From NCBI GenBank assembly GCA_013399015.1, contig VWZX01008936.1:3304327-3368326 (forward strand): a stretch of 64,000 nucleotides of DNA, written 5' to 3'. The notes below the pieces were generated by a model, which did not search any database, was not told the origin of the DNA, and saw nothing but the letters and a program-made list of their open reading frames with translations. The stretch's first letter is position 1; each line of letters opens with the position of its first letter. Made by a program: the position numbers and the translations under genes. Below are positions 45,401 to 57,200 of the stretch, piece by piece. Origin of the DNA: Galbula dea. Taxonomy: Eukaryota > Chordata > Aves > Piciformes > Galbulidae.

Positions 45401-48299
45401 ACTTTTTACTTCCTATGGAGAGTTAGCTTTTCATTACATCTCTGAAAGGGAAAGTAAAATGGATTTTGATGGAGTTTCAACATCTGCAACTGGCAAAAAA
45501 ATTGCATGTATTTTTAATTATTGCAATTGTAATTGCTACCTTGTTCTGCTTCCGTGTGTTTTGCCAGCAAATCCAAAAGGTCCAAATGAAGACAAAAAAG
45601 ATGAGGGATGTGTACAGGAGATTAGAAAACCCCAATGATAACATGTATAAGCAAAACATTCTTCACTCAGCTGCAGCAAAAATCTACACAGAGATGTTGC
45701 ATGTTATTATGTTCTAGGAAGAAAATGTCATGCTATCAAAACAAGGTATGACTGAAGGAAAATGAATGCTGGTACAGCAGTCTAGCCAAAGATCTCCCTG
45801 TTTGTTTTTTATTTCTTGCCAATCTAACAATGTTGCTACCTGCCCAGAAACAAGAACAAAGACTGTAGACTAGGGAATGAGCTTGTTATCATAGGTCTAG
45901 TGTTACCACTTGAAGAAGGATTATGCAGATGAGTAACCTCAAGCTCTTGACATGATTTGCAAGAGTAAGGTTAGAAATTCAAGTTAGTGCAAATGCTCTT
46001 CAAGCTGTAACAGTTGCTACTGCAAAAATGAAATGAGTAAAACTAAGTTTGAAAGGTAGATGGGGAGTTTGCAATTTGTTTACTGAATATCATGTGCTCA
46101 AATCAAAGAGAAGTTGTTTTTCCAAGATTGCTTAATTACTGATTCAGTCAGAGCCACTGAAGGATAATGTTCAGTGATTCTGAAAATCTGATTATCAAGA
46201 CAGGTTTCCATACTTTCACAGGCTTTTTCTAATTCTGCTGTTGGACTGGAATGTAACTACAGAACTGATTTTCCTGCACATTTTGGGATAGTTTAACTGC
46301 AACTTCAACTTCACAAATCACATGTGATGTGCAATTACAGTATTTATCATAGAAAGAAGGAAATCTCAGCTCTGATGTTGATTCATGAATTACTGTGATC
46401 AGGAGGATCATTTGTAACACATCCTTTGAGATCATACAGAGCTCTTGGGGAGCTGCAGAACCAAATCATGTCTGTGGCTCTGCCAAGGAGTGACTGCCTG
46501 AATTTCCACTGGAAATTCCAGGAAGCATTAGCACTAAATTACCATACCCTACCTTAAAGGTAGGAATTAAATGTTGTGCAGCATAGCTATGGCCCTGTAC
46601 TGCTTTCTACATGTCTTAATGTGAGTCAGGAGTAGAGCTCCTTTCTGATAATCTGTGCTTGGCAGTCTGCAGGTACATAAACATAACATAAATTACCCCT
46701 GCTTTCTCAAGAGGATGATTGCACATCAGTACATGCTCATTAATAAATAGTGTAGATACTGAAACACAACCATCCTTTCCTTGTTTATAAAGCTAGACAC
46801 CTTTTTTTAATAAATTAAATTGCAATTCTCACAGACCAAAGACATAGAAGTGTCTATCTTGCTCAAAACTTCAGCCTAATTCTTGAGCTCTGACCTCACA
46901 GGAACACAGGGTCAACTCTTAGGATTTTGCAACTCCACATGGTGCCATGTAGTGAGCATTTGGGTCCTCAGGAAGATCATCTCTGGATTTGGTTTTGCTC
47001 ACATTAAAGTCATCTGGGCAAATAGTTTCTGCCATTTGACTTCTGACAGATGGAGTTGCACTGCTTTCAATTAGTGCTCTCCTCTTCTTGCCAGCCCACC
47101 CCAAGCCTCCTGGAGACCACAAATGGTGTAGTGTGAGTAACAGGAATTTTCAAATAGCCCTGTGTCAAATTGATTCCAGGCTTTGCTGCAATGTTGAAAA
47201 CTAACTTTTGCCACAAACTTTTATTTTAAAATACCTGCTGTATTTATTTTCTGTATCTTTACTACTTCCACTTTTTAAAAGAAGACCAAGTTACCGGCTG
47301 TATGAGAGAGTGAAGAAAGGTGATTTTTAACACTGAAAAACTGCTTGATTTCATAACATGTAATAGAAAGTAAACTTGGGATAATAGATTTTGAGGTGCT
47401 TGTTTCCAGAGCTCAAGCTCTGTTGTTTAAAGGGGTGTCTGTGTAGACAGCTCATGTAATTACTTTGAGCAGAAACTGTACAGATTGTCACCCAGTAATG
47501 TGCAGTGATAAGAAATTCAAGTTACAGATTCAGCAGTGTGTGCCGGTGCTGCTGTGAGTGTGTTTTACCTATGGGCATGAAGGACGCATTGGAGAGCTGA
47601 AGTGATAGGTCCCCCCCGTGAGATTTTATGTGATGTACGTTTACGCTTGTAAATGCTTTCTCTGGCAATCATGGCAATCACCACAGAACATGCAACAAGA
47701 AGACAACAATTTTGTGGTAACTGTAGCCCACAGTTTTTTGATGAAAAGTCCCAGCAAGAAATTACTTCCACATCAGAAAATTCTGTATCGTAAGAAATTC
47801 CTGAATGTCAGCAAGGGTGTAGCCCTTATAAAAATCCTTGAATTCTCCAGAGTTATTTTTCCTTGTTTTCCCCTGCATATTTTTATCTTCTTCCATCAGG
47901 TATATGAACAACCAATCATACAAATACTGTGCAGACTTGTGTACTCATGAAGAATGAGTCTTACTCATTGGTGGTTTTAAGTTTTTTGTTTTCAGAGCAG
48001 TTAAATTCTTTCAGAGGTAAAGTTTTAAACTCAGAACTGGCACTACAAGAATCCTGTCAAAGGGTTACCTTGCACACAGCCTTATCAGTTCTTTGTACAT
48101 AAGCCAAATACAGACAGTGTGCTCAGTTTTCTGTTTGGCATTTCCTGATTTCATAGAAAAGCCCTAGGGAATTGGGGAAAAAAAGAATAAAAAGGAAAAT
48201 TATAATCAGAAAATAGATAAGAGGTGCTTGATTTTTTTTTTTCCCTGCCTTGTTTTTCTTTGACTGAAGGCAATAAGAATTTACAGAAATATCTTTGTA

Positions 48300-48370
48300 A
48301 TCTCAAAATATTTAGAGAGATGTATATATCTATAGCTATATATAGATATAATATCTCAAAATATTTAGAG
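48300..48370. repeat. 18-base direct repeats flanking an AT hairpin
   Basis: ATCTCAAAATATTTAGAG occurs exactly at 48300-48317 and 48353-48370. Between them is a perfect 10-base stem, TATATCTATA (48325-48334) and TATAGATATA (48341-48350), with a 6-base loop. The layout resembles a tiny insertion with flanking duplication, or a slippage product around a TA-rich hairpin. Confidence 0.75.
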
Positions 48371-48525
48371 CTTTTGCCTTTCAGGGAACTCCCTGCACTG
48401 GAGGGTAAGAGCAGGCTTTGAACCTGAGGGTTGGAGTTGGTCAAATTGCCCTGCAGATGCTGTAGAGCAGGGAGCAGGCTGGAAGACAGTGTGGTGTGAA
48501 GTGGCTTGGGCTTCTCTCTGTGCAG

Positions 48526-48671
48526 CGTGCCCTGCCCAGTGGATGTTTCTGTTCTGAGAGCAGGCTTGGTGCTTGACTTGGGAGTGTTGGGAGGGATGGG
48601 ACCTGGAAGGGAAAAGGAAGGAAGAAGAGCTTTCTCCTTGCTTTTACCTTTCCATGTGGTTCTGCGCTCAG
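48526..48671 (+). other. Candidate exon in a GC-rich patch
   Basis: The acceptor-like GGGCTTCTCTCTGTGCAG ends at 48525. The donor-like GCTCAG followed by GTGAAG begins at 48672. The 146 bases between are distinctly more GC-rich than the surroundings and open in one frame (VPCPVDVSVLRAGLVLDLGV and onward); that frame continues past the donor to a stop at 48716-48718. The reading has no known family. Could be a non-coding exon or a chance GC-rich patch. Confidence 0.22.
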
Positions 48672-50056
48672 GTGAAGATGTCTTCCCTAAAATGCTCAGC
48701 TATTTCTGCGGTGTGTAGTCAAGCACATGCTGTTTTAAAATCCTAAAGCCAAAACACGTATAGACTCTTTATAATGGTATCTTAGCTTTCATTCAAGGTC
48801 TACTGTCTTTCCCTAGGAGTCTGTCAAACTATTAGATTTCCTTTGCTACTATATCTTATGGTGGGTCTAATCAAATGTATGATTTTGAAGAGAGAGGGAG
48901 ATGCTTCTAAACATTCTAGCTCTGTCTGAACTGCATTCTGCTTAAGAGTAAAACCAGAACAATTCAGCTCTGTTTTGATGCAACTTCAGCCAAATTGTAT
49001 AGAATAGTCACAGAATTTTACTGTTGGAGGCAAATATGAAAAATTCCTCTGTCCAAAGTTCCTGAATAATAATATGGACTCTGAAATCTGAACCAGTTGT
49101 TACAAGATTATAAAAGCCCTAAGGCAGAGACCAAATTTTACGTGAGCACTTTATTACTTTTGTGTGAATCCAGCTCAATTCACTCAAACCCTGTATTTAA
49201 CTGCTAACTGCCTCATTTGGCAAAGGATGTCACGTTCTGTGTATCCTGTGATAGCTCATCCATCAGCTGCAGAAAGATTTAACAAGACAGGAGAAACCCA
49301 TCGTATTTGACTAATATGTACATATGCAAGGAAGGGGAGGAGGAAGTTTCAAACAAGATTCTCTTTCCGTTAGCCAAATAAACATGCTTCTGCCTGTTAT
49401 AAAAATCAGTAATGTTGCTGATGTTTTGGAAACTTGTACATAGCATATATTGCATAGTAACTAATAGAACCTACCATTTTTCATAGTATTTCGTGGGTTC
49501 AAAACCTCAGTTCCTCTCCTTGGGAGAGCACAGCCAAGTGAATTGTTTTGGAGATTGTAAGTAACTTTAAAGTTGCTAGTTTAGGCCATTTGTTCATGAA
49601 GAGTGATTGGCATGTGAATGACAGGCAGTGATGCAGATGGGCAAGGAAATATTCGTTGTTGTAATCTTTTGTTGACCTATTACTAATCCTAAATCATGAG
49701 AGACGGAGAATGGAACAGCTGATATCTAGAAAATACAAACTTCTGCAAACATAAGCTGAATTGCAAAGACAAGACAAAGGCATAATTACTGTAGCTGTGG
49801 AAAAATCTTATAATGGGAGAAGACATGTTTGCCTAAGCGAGACTCCCATTTCAGCTGGTAGGGTTATATCAGCTAAAATGTCACGTATCCATTCCAAAGT
49901 TAGCAAGGTCAAACATCATCCTTCTGCCTTTCCCAAAATTACTGTGACTGATGTATATTATTGCTCCAAAGCCTTGTCATGTCTCATGGTTGAATCACAT
50001 GATAAAGAATATTCCCACTGATTAATAATTGGTCTGATTGACTAACCTGTACTCAC

Positions 50057-50160
50057 CTTGGCAGTCCTTCAGAGGAATTTGATTCAGAAGAGTGACTCCA
50101 ACGTGAAATGTATGTTCCAACATCAGACACTGTTTTACCAAATGTAATCTCTGTTTCAGC
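50057..50160 (-). other. Candidate exon, second of a minus-strand pair
   Basis: Read on the minus strand, an acceptor-like AAATTCCTGCAG (50172-50161) leads into 104 bases that end CCAAG followed by a consensus-like GTGAGT. Two of the three frames are open throughout. One begins AETEITFGKTVSDVGTYISR; the other is the one that would continue in phase from 50744-50982 and begins LKQRLHLVKQCLMLEHTFHV. Two open frames in one short segment weaken any coding claim. No family is recognised. The splice borders are the best evidence. Confidence 0.22.
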
Positions 50161-50743
50161 CTGCAGGAATTTAAAACACTGAATAAACCTGAATCTTCAT
50201 GAGGTTTTGTAGAGACCTATATTCTGGGAAGGGGAAAAAATGATTCTTTGGGTTTCACTAATCCAGTTTTACAGACTGGCTGTAAATCTGGGTGTGATAT
50301 GAAGATGGCTTTATTCTACAAGCCAGAAAGAACAAGTCTATACTGAAGTTATTTTCTTTAACTAATTTGAAATTGTAAGAAGAATTGATAATTATGATAT
50401 TAAACTCAAACATTTTGGGGAGATATGCCAAGTTCTGTAAGGTATCTGATTTCCTTTAGCTGGTCTTTATGTTGTTCATGCATGTTGGTATTTGTTTTGC
50501 AAAGCCACAGATATGGCTAGAGACACTGGGATTTGTTTTTCTTTTTAGCGTCTTTTAGTTAGTTGCTTTGCAGAGGAGATGACTTGCTGCTTACGTGTCT
50601 GAAGAATGATGTGCTGTTTGGGGTCTGCCCCTTAAAGAAAATGTATGACAGTTTAGGGTGAGGGTAAATAAGACAGAAATATATCAACACAAAGATAAGG
50701 AAAAGCAGATGTAGAGAAGAGCAGCACTCAAGGCTGTATTTAC
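50161..50743. other. Unassigned DNA between two candidate exons
   Basis: Ordinary AT-rich sequence. If the minus-strand pair is real, this would be its 583-base intron. Nothing else is recognised. Confidence 0.4.
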
Positions 50744-50982
50744 CAGCTGTTCATTACTGGTGTACAGACAACTGTCATTGCTATGAGATCTTCCATCCTA
50801 GTGGGACGAGCAGCATAGACAGAGTGCTTTGAATTGGTCTGGGAGCATGTGGAACAACTCATGCTATTTAGACTGCTCACTGGCCTCATAACTGAGGGAG
50901 CCCTTGCAGTTAGAAGATTGTTAGCATTGTAGGTATCTCCATAAATGGAGCATGTTTGCTCATTGGTGAGAAGCAGCATGTA
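50744..50982 (-). other. Candidate exon, first of a minus-strand pair
   Basis: On the minus strand the segment could begin after an acceptor-like CATTCCTTATCAG (to 50983) and end at AACAGCTG followed by GTAAAT, a mediocre donor. One frame is open for all 239 bases and contains SIYGDTYNANNLLTARAPSV, then MRPVSSLNSMSCSTCSQTNS. The phase left at the end is compatible with 50057-50160. The composition (rich in S, T, N, M) is not typical of a globular domain, and I do not recognise the protein. Chance frames of this length occur elsewhere in the window. Confidence 0.2.
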
Positions 50983-51669
50983 CTGATAAGGAATGAACAC
51001 AGCAGGATGACACTTGCTTTGTTTTCCAGAGATATGATAGTATATTATGTGTTCTTTTGGCTTTCTGTTTTTAAATCAACATTATCTCAATTATTCCTTC
51101 CAAGCCTCTTGTATGAAATTCTGTTGCTTCCTGGAGGATCATCAAATATTTCACTACTATAATCCTGTTCTGAAGCAATCTCTTGAATGTGACTGGCCAT
51201 TATTGTGTGTATTTATCTACCTACATGAGTCTCATGAATATCTTCTAAACTGACAATTTTTTCTATCTCTATCCCGAAACATTAAGATCCTTGTGTTTCC
51301 TGGGGCTGTGATATTGATGCTCATAGGTACCCTGTCATAAATACTTTCTAATCCTGCCAGCTACTGAGACAGCATCAGATGGTTTTAGATCCAGGCATTT
51401 ACCTGTAACTTCTTGAATTCTGTGACAAGCAGTTCTCTATGTAGCCTCCACTTCCTGTATGCTAGCAACGTCTTCTAATTTTGCATCAGCAACATATTTT
51501 ATTGGCTGTTTCTCAGACTCTGGGATGGGGACCTTAGAAAATTTGAAAGATTAAGGAACTCCACCAATGATACTGTTCACTACTTTGATTATTGCATCCA
51601 CCTATTTTCCTGTTATCTTAACTTTATTTTAAACCTGGCCTATTATCAAGGTGTTTAGCAAATTCAAAT
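50983..51669. other. Non-coding DNA with one copy of a local repeat
   Basis: No gene recognised. It contains copy 1 of the 64-base repeat (51026-51090). The two overlapping + strand frames here share that repeat. Confidence 0.5.
51026..51090. repeat. Local direct repeat, copy 1 (partner at 52.7 kb)
   Basis: From CCAGAGATATGATAGTATAT through GTGTTCTTTTGGCTTTCTG to ATCTCAA, this matches 52709-52776 with one substitution (G to A at the eleventh base) and a three-base A insertion in the second copy. Such high identity over about 64 bases between places 1.7 kb apart is not chance. Confidence 0.92.
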
Positions 51670-51780
51670 AATTTCTGCCCTTCTTGTCCTGTCACTGGGC
51701 ACCACTGAGAAAAGCCTGGTGCCATCTTCCTGACACCCACCCATTAAATATTTATAAGCTCTGATAACGTTGTTGTCTTT
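51670..51780 (-). mobile_element. CR1 LINE internal fragment
   Basis: Read on the minus strand: TTATAAATATTTAATGGGTG, GGTGTCAGGAAGATGGCACC, AGGCTTTTCTCAGTGGTGCC, CAGTGACAGGACAAG. This block occurs in avian CR1 between the end of ORF2 and the 3' untranslated region. Both the element's 3' tail and its upstream part are absent, so it is an isolated internal scrap. It lies between the two copies of the 64-base repeat. Confidence 0.8.
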
Positions 51781-54175
51781 TGTTTGCTTGAAGTATGAGT
51801 ATTGCATTTTTGTTCTTTCACCCTAAAAATGGAGGTAGTTATGGGAAACAACCAATCTGTTCTTCACTGTCTTTAAGCTTGAAACTTAAACTGGATGGAA
51901 GAAGAGACACATTTGTTTGAGAGGTCTTAGGTGCTGTTTATGCAAACAAAAGAATAATCTGAAGAAGCAAAGGACAACAGTAAATGGATATGCCCCCCTA
52001 CAGCCATGTTTGAGCCTTTTTTTGGCCTGTTCCTGTTCTTTATATATACACATTTAAATTAATACATGAAGTGTGCTTTTCCTTCTCTTATAGCATAAAA
52101 AGTACATGCAAATCTCGGGTTCCTGCTGTGGTATGTCAGTTGTGTATATAATCTGTTAGATCCACAATGTCAGGTGGGTAAAGTGAGGTTCTTCCATCAT
52201 CAGTCATCTTTCATTACATCATCAATGTTTTTTTTTTCTTTTGATGCTGAAGCCTTATTTTTTACATCTCAGCTGGGTTTTTTTATTTCTTTAAATCTCC
52301 TCCTCTTTTAAAAGATTCACAGCTTTGCCTTTTGATAGTTTGCTGCGTTAAAGATGGCTAAGCTATGGAATACTGCTATAGCATATATGCTATCTTAACC
52401 ACAGTCTTCAGCTTTTGTTTTCCTTTGTAGGTGCAAACCCTTTCCTCTGTGAATGGGGATTTCAGCTCTAGCCTCTCTGCTTTTACAAGTGGTGCAGTAT
52501 GCTTTATTTTTACTTCAAGGGGGAGATGGGTGGGGGTTGAAAGATAAGAAATCTGCTTTGCAGCATACTAGTTCCAAAAATGATAAAATGTGAAAAATAA
52601 CAGACTTGTTCCAGGGCTATGCAGTCAAAATATATTTTGCACTGGAGATATAAAAAGAGACTATGAAAAACATTCCTGAAATAATTTATGCTGAGTTCAA
52701 GTTTAAAGCCAGAGATATAATAGTATATTATGTGTTCTTTTGGCTTTCTGTTTTTAAATCAACAAAATTATCTCAACTTCTGCACTCTGCTAAGTGCACT
52801 GATTCCCTTAATCCTGTACAGTCAGACCTAGGGGTCTGCCAGTCTTTCAGATGGCTCATTTTCAAAATGGGAAGCATTTATTGTTTTCAGTGTCATCTGC
52901 CCAAGTCTATCACAGCCATACGTTAGGGCTTATTAGTATTCATGGGCTCAGCTATCAGCTTCTTTAGTTACATATTTTTCCACTCTGTTCTGGGCTGTCT
53001 TGGTGTCATGTTCAAGAGAAGAATCTCCTTGCTTACCAATTAATATCTTTCTGGTTATGCTTACTTACGCCAACCATCTGTGCAACCTACTTGTTGGTAA
53101 CACAGTAATGTTTGCCAGTCCTTGGCAAAGGCTGTGTCCTGCTGTGGGCAAGGTAGCTTGCCTCTTGCAGTCCTAGTTTAGAGTTTAAAAGGTTTTTACA
53201 GTATATGTGTGGCTTGTCTATGCCAGTCGGCCTCAGGGCCAGAAAATGGGCCCTGGTTCTGCTTAGCTTGCTGACGTAGATATTGATACAGCCTAAGGGT
53301 AAAGGCTTATTAGGCCATCTCTTAAGACTAAATACTTTCATGTTATGAAGGTGTTTATTTTCCTTCCTCTCTGTTTACCACGTCTTTTTTTCTCATTGCT
53401 TTCAGATATTTTACCATCTTATTTCAAGAGGTTTTTTGGTTTTTTATTTGCAAATATCCAAAGCCAATCGAAAAATCTTTTTTCATTAATGATATCATAT
53501 GTCTAACTCTATAGATCTCAGACTTAGAATAAATGATGTCCATTCATATTCCAGAAATGCCTTCAGTATCTACATAAGTACTTCCATGTTTATAATGAGA
53601 ACTCTCTGCATTTTAAAACTAATTGGCTGCCATGGTGCTAGAGCAGGTGTCTCCTGGTGCCTACCTCAGAGTGCAAAGTAACAGCCATTGCTAACACAAC
53701 TCCCCATTAGAGTGGCTGCAGTTTCACTGCCTGGTACTTGGCCTGGGTTTTCATCAAGACCTGTACTGCCCAAAAATGCAATTATGGTTATTTTTAGTTC
53801 TAAGGCCCTGTATAATGGGTAGAAATATCCATTTCTATTTCTATTGGGGGTTTGTAGCATGCCTAGGGGGATTTGTATTACATGCTGAGGGTGACTCATG
53901 AGGTGTTTGAAGGGACAAGACTTCGTGGGAACTTCTGAGAGACTGATCTAAGTATGGAACTGAAACATGGCATAGTCTAGCTCCAGACCTTGTTTTGGGT
54001 AGAATGAATTGTCTTACGAGGTCTGAGAAATCAGGAATCTTGAGTAAATCATGTTAGGAGCTTCCAGGTTTTCTTTATGCTTGCTGTAGAAGGGAGCTTA
54101 TGGACAGCTGGCATTACATATAGTGTGAACAAACAGAGGCTCGAGAGCTAATGAGGGAGTTAAATTATTTGACAT
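51781..54175. other. Non-coding DNA with copy 2 of the local repeat
   Basis: No gene recognised. It contains T-rich stretches near 52.2 kb, copy 2 of the 64-base repeat (52709-52776), and unrecognised frames such as 53087-53341 (-). Confidence 0.5.
52709..52776. repeat. Local direct repeat, copy 2
   Basis: Partner of 51026-51090 in the same orientation; see that entry for the differences. The sequence on either side of the two copies does not match, so the shared unit ends sharply at about 64 bases. Confidence 0.92.
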
Positions 54176-54216
<41 letters not shown>

Positions 54217-54218
54217 GT
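54176..54218. repeat. (TA)12(TG)n compound microsatellite
   Basis: Twenty-five bases of alternating T and A are followed by GTATG and six TG units. The longest pure dinucleotide run in the window. Confidence 0.92.
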
Positions 54219-57200
54219 CTAGATTGCAGAGGTCAAAAGTAACCTAAATCAACCCTTGGATAGTAGCCTAACATGACACTTCTTGGGACTTCTTTGTAAT
54301 TCAGATTTGATCTCCTTTAAAGACATCATAATGAAAAATGTATGTGTGTGTTCGTGTTTACGTACAGGAAGAGACTGAAATCTGATATTCAAAAACCTTC
54401 TGTGCCACAGTCCCAAGCATAGGCTTAGGCTGGTTAAACTCTAAGTAGGGAGGACCAAGTAAGTGCTTATTATGGTGTTAATATTGAGGTGGGGCTGTCT
54501 GTGCTTATTTAAGATTGAGAAGTGTTAGTGACATGAGAATGGGCAAATTAAAATTACTGGGTTGTTTCTTCTATGTTTATTTTTATTGAGTTAAATAGTT
54601 TAATTATGCTGCAATAGGGGATGTTTGTCTAAAGAACAAAAAGTTGACTTTCTGCCAAATTCATGTGTTTATAATACACTAAGTTAAACTGTACTTTGAA
54701 AAGGAAAAAGTAAATTGATATTTTGCACTGGAAGTGTATAATTTTTAGGACATAATGGTAGATAAAAGGATAGTCAAGTAACTTCAGTTATAATGAATGG
54801 TGCAATTGTGTTTTTAATGACTTATAAGGTACTTATATTTAGTACACTGAATTTGTTGTGTAGCATCCCTTTGAAAGTATAACTTAAATACTATATATTA
54901 CTTTATTACAGCATTTATATGTCCTTTGAAAGGAAGACTGCTTGCTTCTACTCTTTGTTCAGACACCTTCCCTTCAAATTCATCATGCTGTCCTGTCTAT
55001 GACAGGAGGATGTTGCTTCATGCAAAGATTGGGCGTCAGGGTTTAATGAAGAGTAGGAAAGTGTTTGTTCTGCTTAAAAAAACCCAGAGGCATTACATTC
55101 TATGTATTTTCAGCTAAAGACCAAAAGTTTGTTAGGAGTGGGTGAATGATTTTATTTTTGTTTTTTTTAAGAACAGTTGTAATCAAACTATGGAAAATAT
55201 ACAACATCCTGTTTGGATTAAATACTTCTCAGATTTTCCTTGTTAGTAGAATCATCCTTCATATCCAAACATTCCTCCATCCAGCATTAATTGTCTGTTT
55301 TACTACCCTAACTCATTACAATTTGTTTGGTATCACAGCTTAAAAATGTGAAGAACATATTTTAATGAAATTAATATCCATGAGAAAAGTAAAATGTTGT
55401 TGAAGTCATAGTTTAGGTTTAAGATAATCTCAAATACCTTAGTCCTAGCTGTTATAACAATAAGCTGTGATAATACCAAGTACAGACCACAAATCTGTAA
55501 ATAGCCTGTAAACATTAATGAAAAGAGCAAACAAATTTAACAGGGTGCCTGTAGTTCATCACTGCAGTGTAGCATTCAAATTGTGCTCTGAGGTTAATAT
55601 GAATATTAAGATGTTAAAAACATGGACGCACATGTGTAATTTCAACCAAATGCATCTCTACCGTACTTATAGTGAAAAATGTGTGCCTATTGCTTAAACT
55701 TGGCTAAGCTGGTTTTTTTTTTGTTTTGTTTTCCTTTTTATCCTTAAAAAGAGGTAGATTCATACATATCTTCAGGGCCTGTTTGTTAACTTACTGTTTC
55801 CTCCTAATCAAATTTGTTAAAACAGCTTCACATCAGACTATGTTCGTGGGCTCAGGAAGTGCCAACTTTGTTTGGAAAGTTTGCTTTGTCTTGAAAAGAG
55901 AGGTGAGCTAAAGTTTGTAATGGAAATTTTAGATGTAACCTTGGTTTGTGTGCAGTAAGCCAATGCCACTCTAACATGACAAGTTTTTTCCTTAAATTTG
56001 CCAATTGTTTGCAATGTGATAATGCAGTTAAACCTGTCTTGAGCATGGAACCGTTTGCTGTGGTCTTTAGAGGTGAGGACAGAGTTTAAGTCCAAGGTAC
56101 GTAGCGCAACAACTTTCAATCCTAGGTTACTGGTCTCTGTCTTGTTTTATAACTCATCTCAGTGGTGCTACTTTGAAATGATGAGACCAGAAGAATTTGG
56201 CCCTGTCTTTTCTCTGTAAGAAATACTAGCAGTGGAGATTAGTGGTGTGTTGCAATCTGCTTTATGATATGTAGAGCCTGGGGGAGGAAGGAGCCCTACC
56301 TATCATGTCTGCCTTGGGAATCTCCCCAGGGTAAACAGGAGGAGAAGGGCATGTATGAGGGAGGACAACCTCAGTGTTGATGAGTAACAAAAGCAGCCAA
56401 TAAATTCACGTCAAGGATGCCATCCATGACATAAAGATATACTTAAATTTGCTGTCTGAATGTACTGCCATACATCTAAGAAACAATTACCCTTGAATAA
56501 ATGAGAATATCTAATTGAAAAGCCATGCAAAGGGTCAAATGGTTACAGAGAGAGGGAGGGAGGAGCTAATAATATAAATGAAGCAATGATGGAAAAAAGT
56601 GATAGGAAAAATAAACCTTTTCATACAAAATTTTCAGAAAATGGTGATCAGCATAAATTATGAAACATCCTTTAGAATAATTTACTTCTTTATATATTTT
56701 TAATAGTTATCTCTTTGTTAATTGTAGTTTGTGACAACTACAAACAAATAACTTAGACTTTCCTGTTATTTATATAGTCAGCTAAATATCCTTTGATTTT
56801 TGATCTGTCTTTTGACTTTGTACCTGTCTGAATTTTCAGAACAGATTTTTTGGTTGGATTAGGTGGTTTAGGGAAGGTTAAGAAACTGTCAGCTAAGTCT
56901 TAAAAATGGTATGAGTCATCATTCAGGTTACCAGTTTTGAAGGATGAAATACATTGTCTTTCAAAGTATTATTTCATTTTACAATTGATATTGTCTCTGA
57001 AACATAAATGAAAGCTCAAGTTGGTGAGCATTTCAGGTTAGGCTGTCTTTGAAAAGGCTGACCTGTCCTAGACTCCTTGTCTGCCAAATCTGAAGAATCC
57101 TGTCTGACTCTGCAGTACTGTTTGTATACTTCATTGTGTCCATGCTGCACCATTCTTGCACCACACACGTAGCACTGCTGTTATGCTTGGATTTTTTACT

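Larger units (their letters stand above)
43923..50056. other. Non-coding DNA with candidate exons and microsatellites
   Basis: No recognisable gene. It includes two candidate exons on the + strand (44340-44511 and 48526-48671), a TA/CA microsatellite, and an AT-rich hairpin flanked by direct repeats (48300-48370). The minus-strand frame 46919-47122 reads RRALIESSATPSVRSQMAET and then ICPDDFNVSKTKSRDDLPED, hydrophilic and protein-like but unrecognised; the opposite strand is open there too. Confidence 0.5.

Noticed and set aside
45466..45717. 83-codon + frame with an N-terminal hydrophobic segment
   Set aside because: Looks like a membrane protein start, but no family match, no conserved motif, and hydrophobic runs are common in T-rich frames.
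49010..49050. Possible CR1 tail (AGTCACAGAATTTTACTG)
   Set aside because: Only the octamer-like start matches; the following core block is absent.
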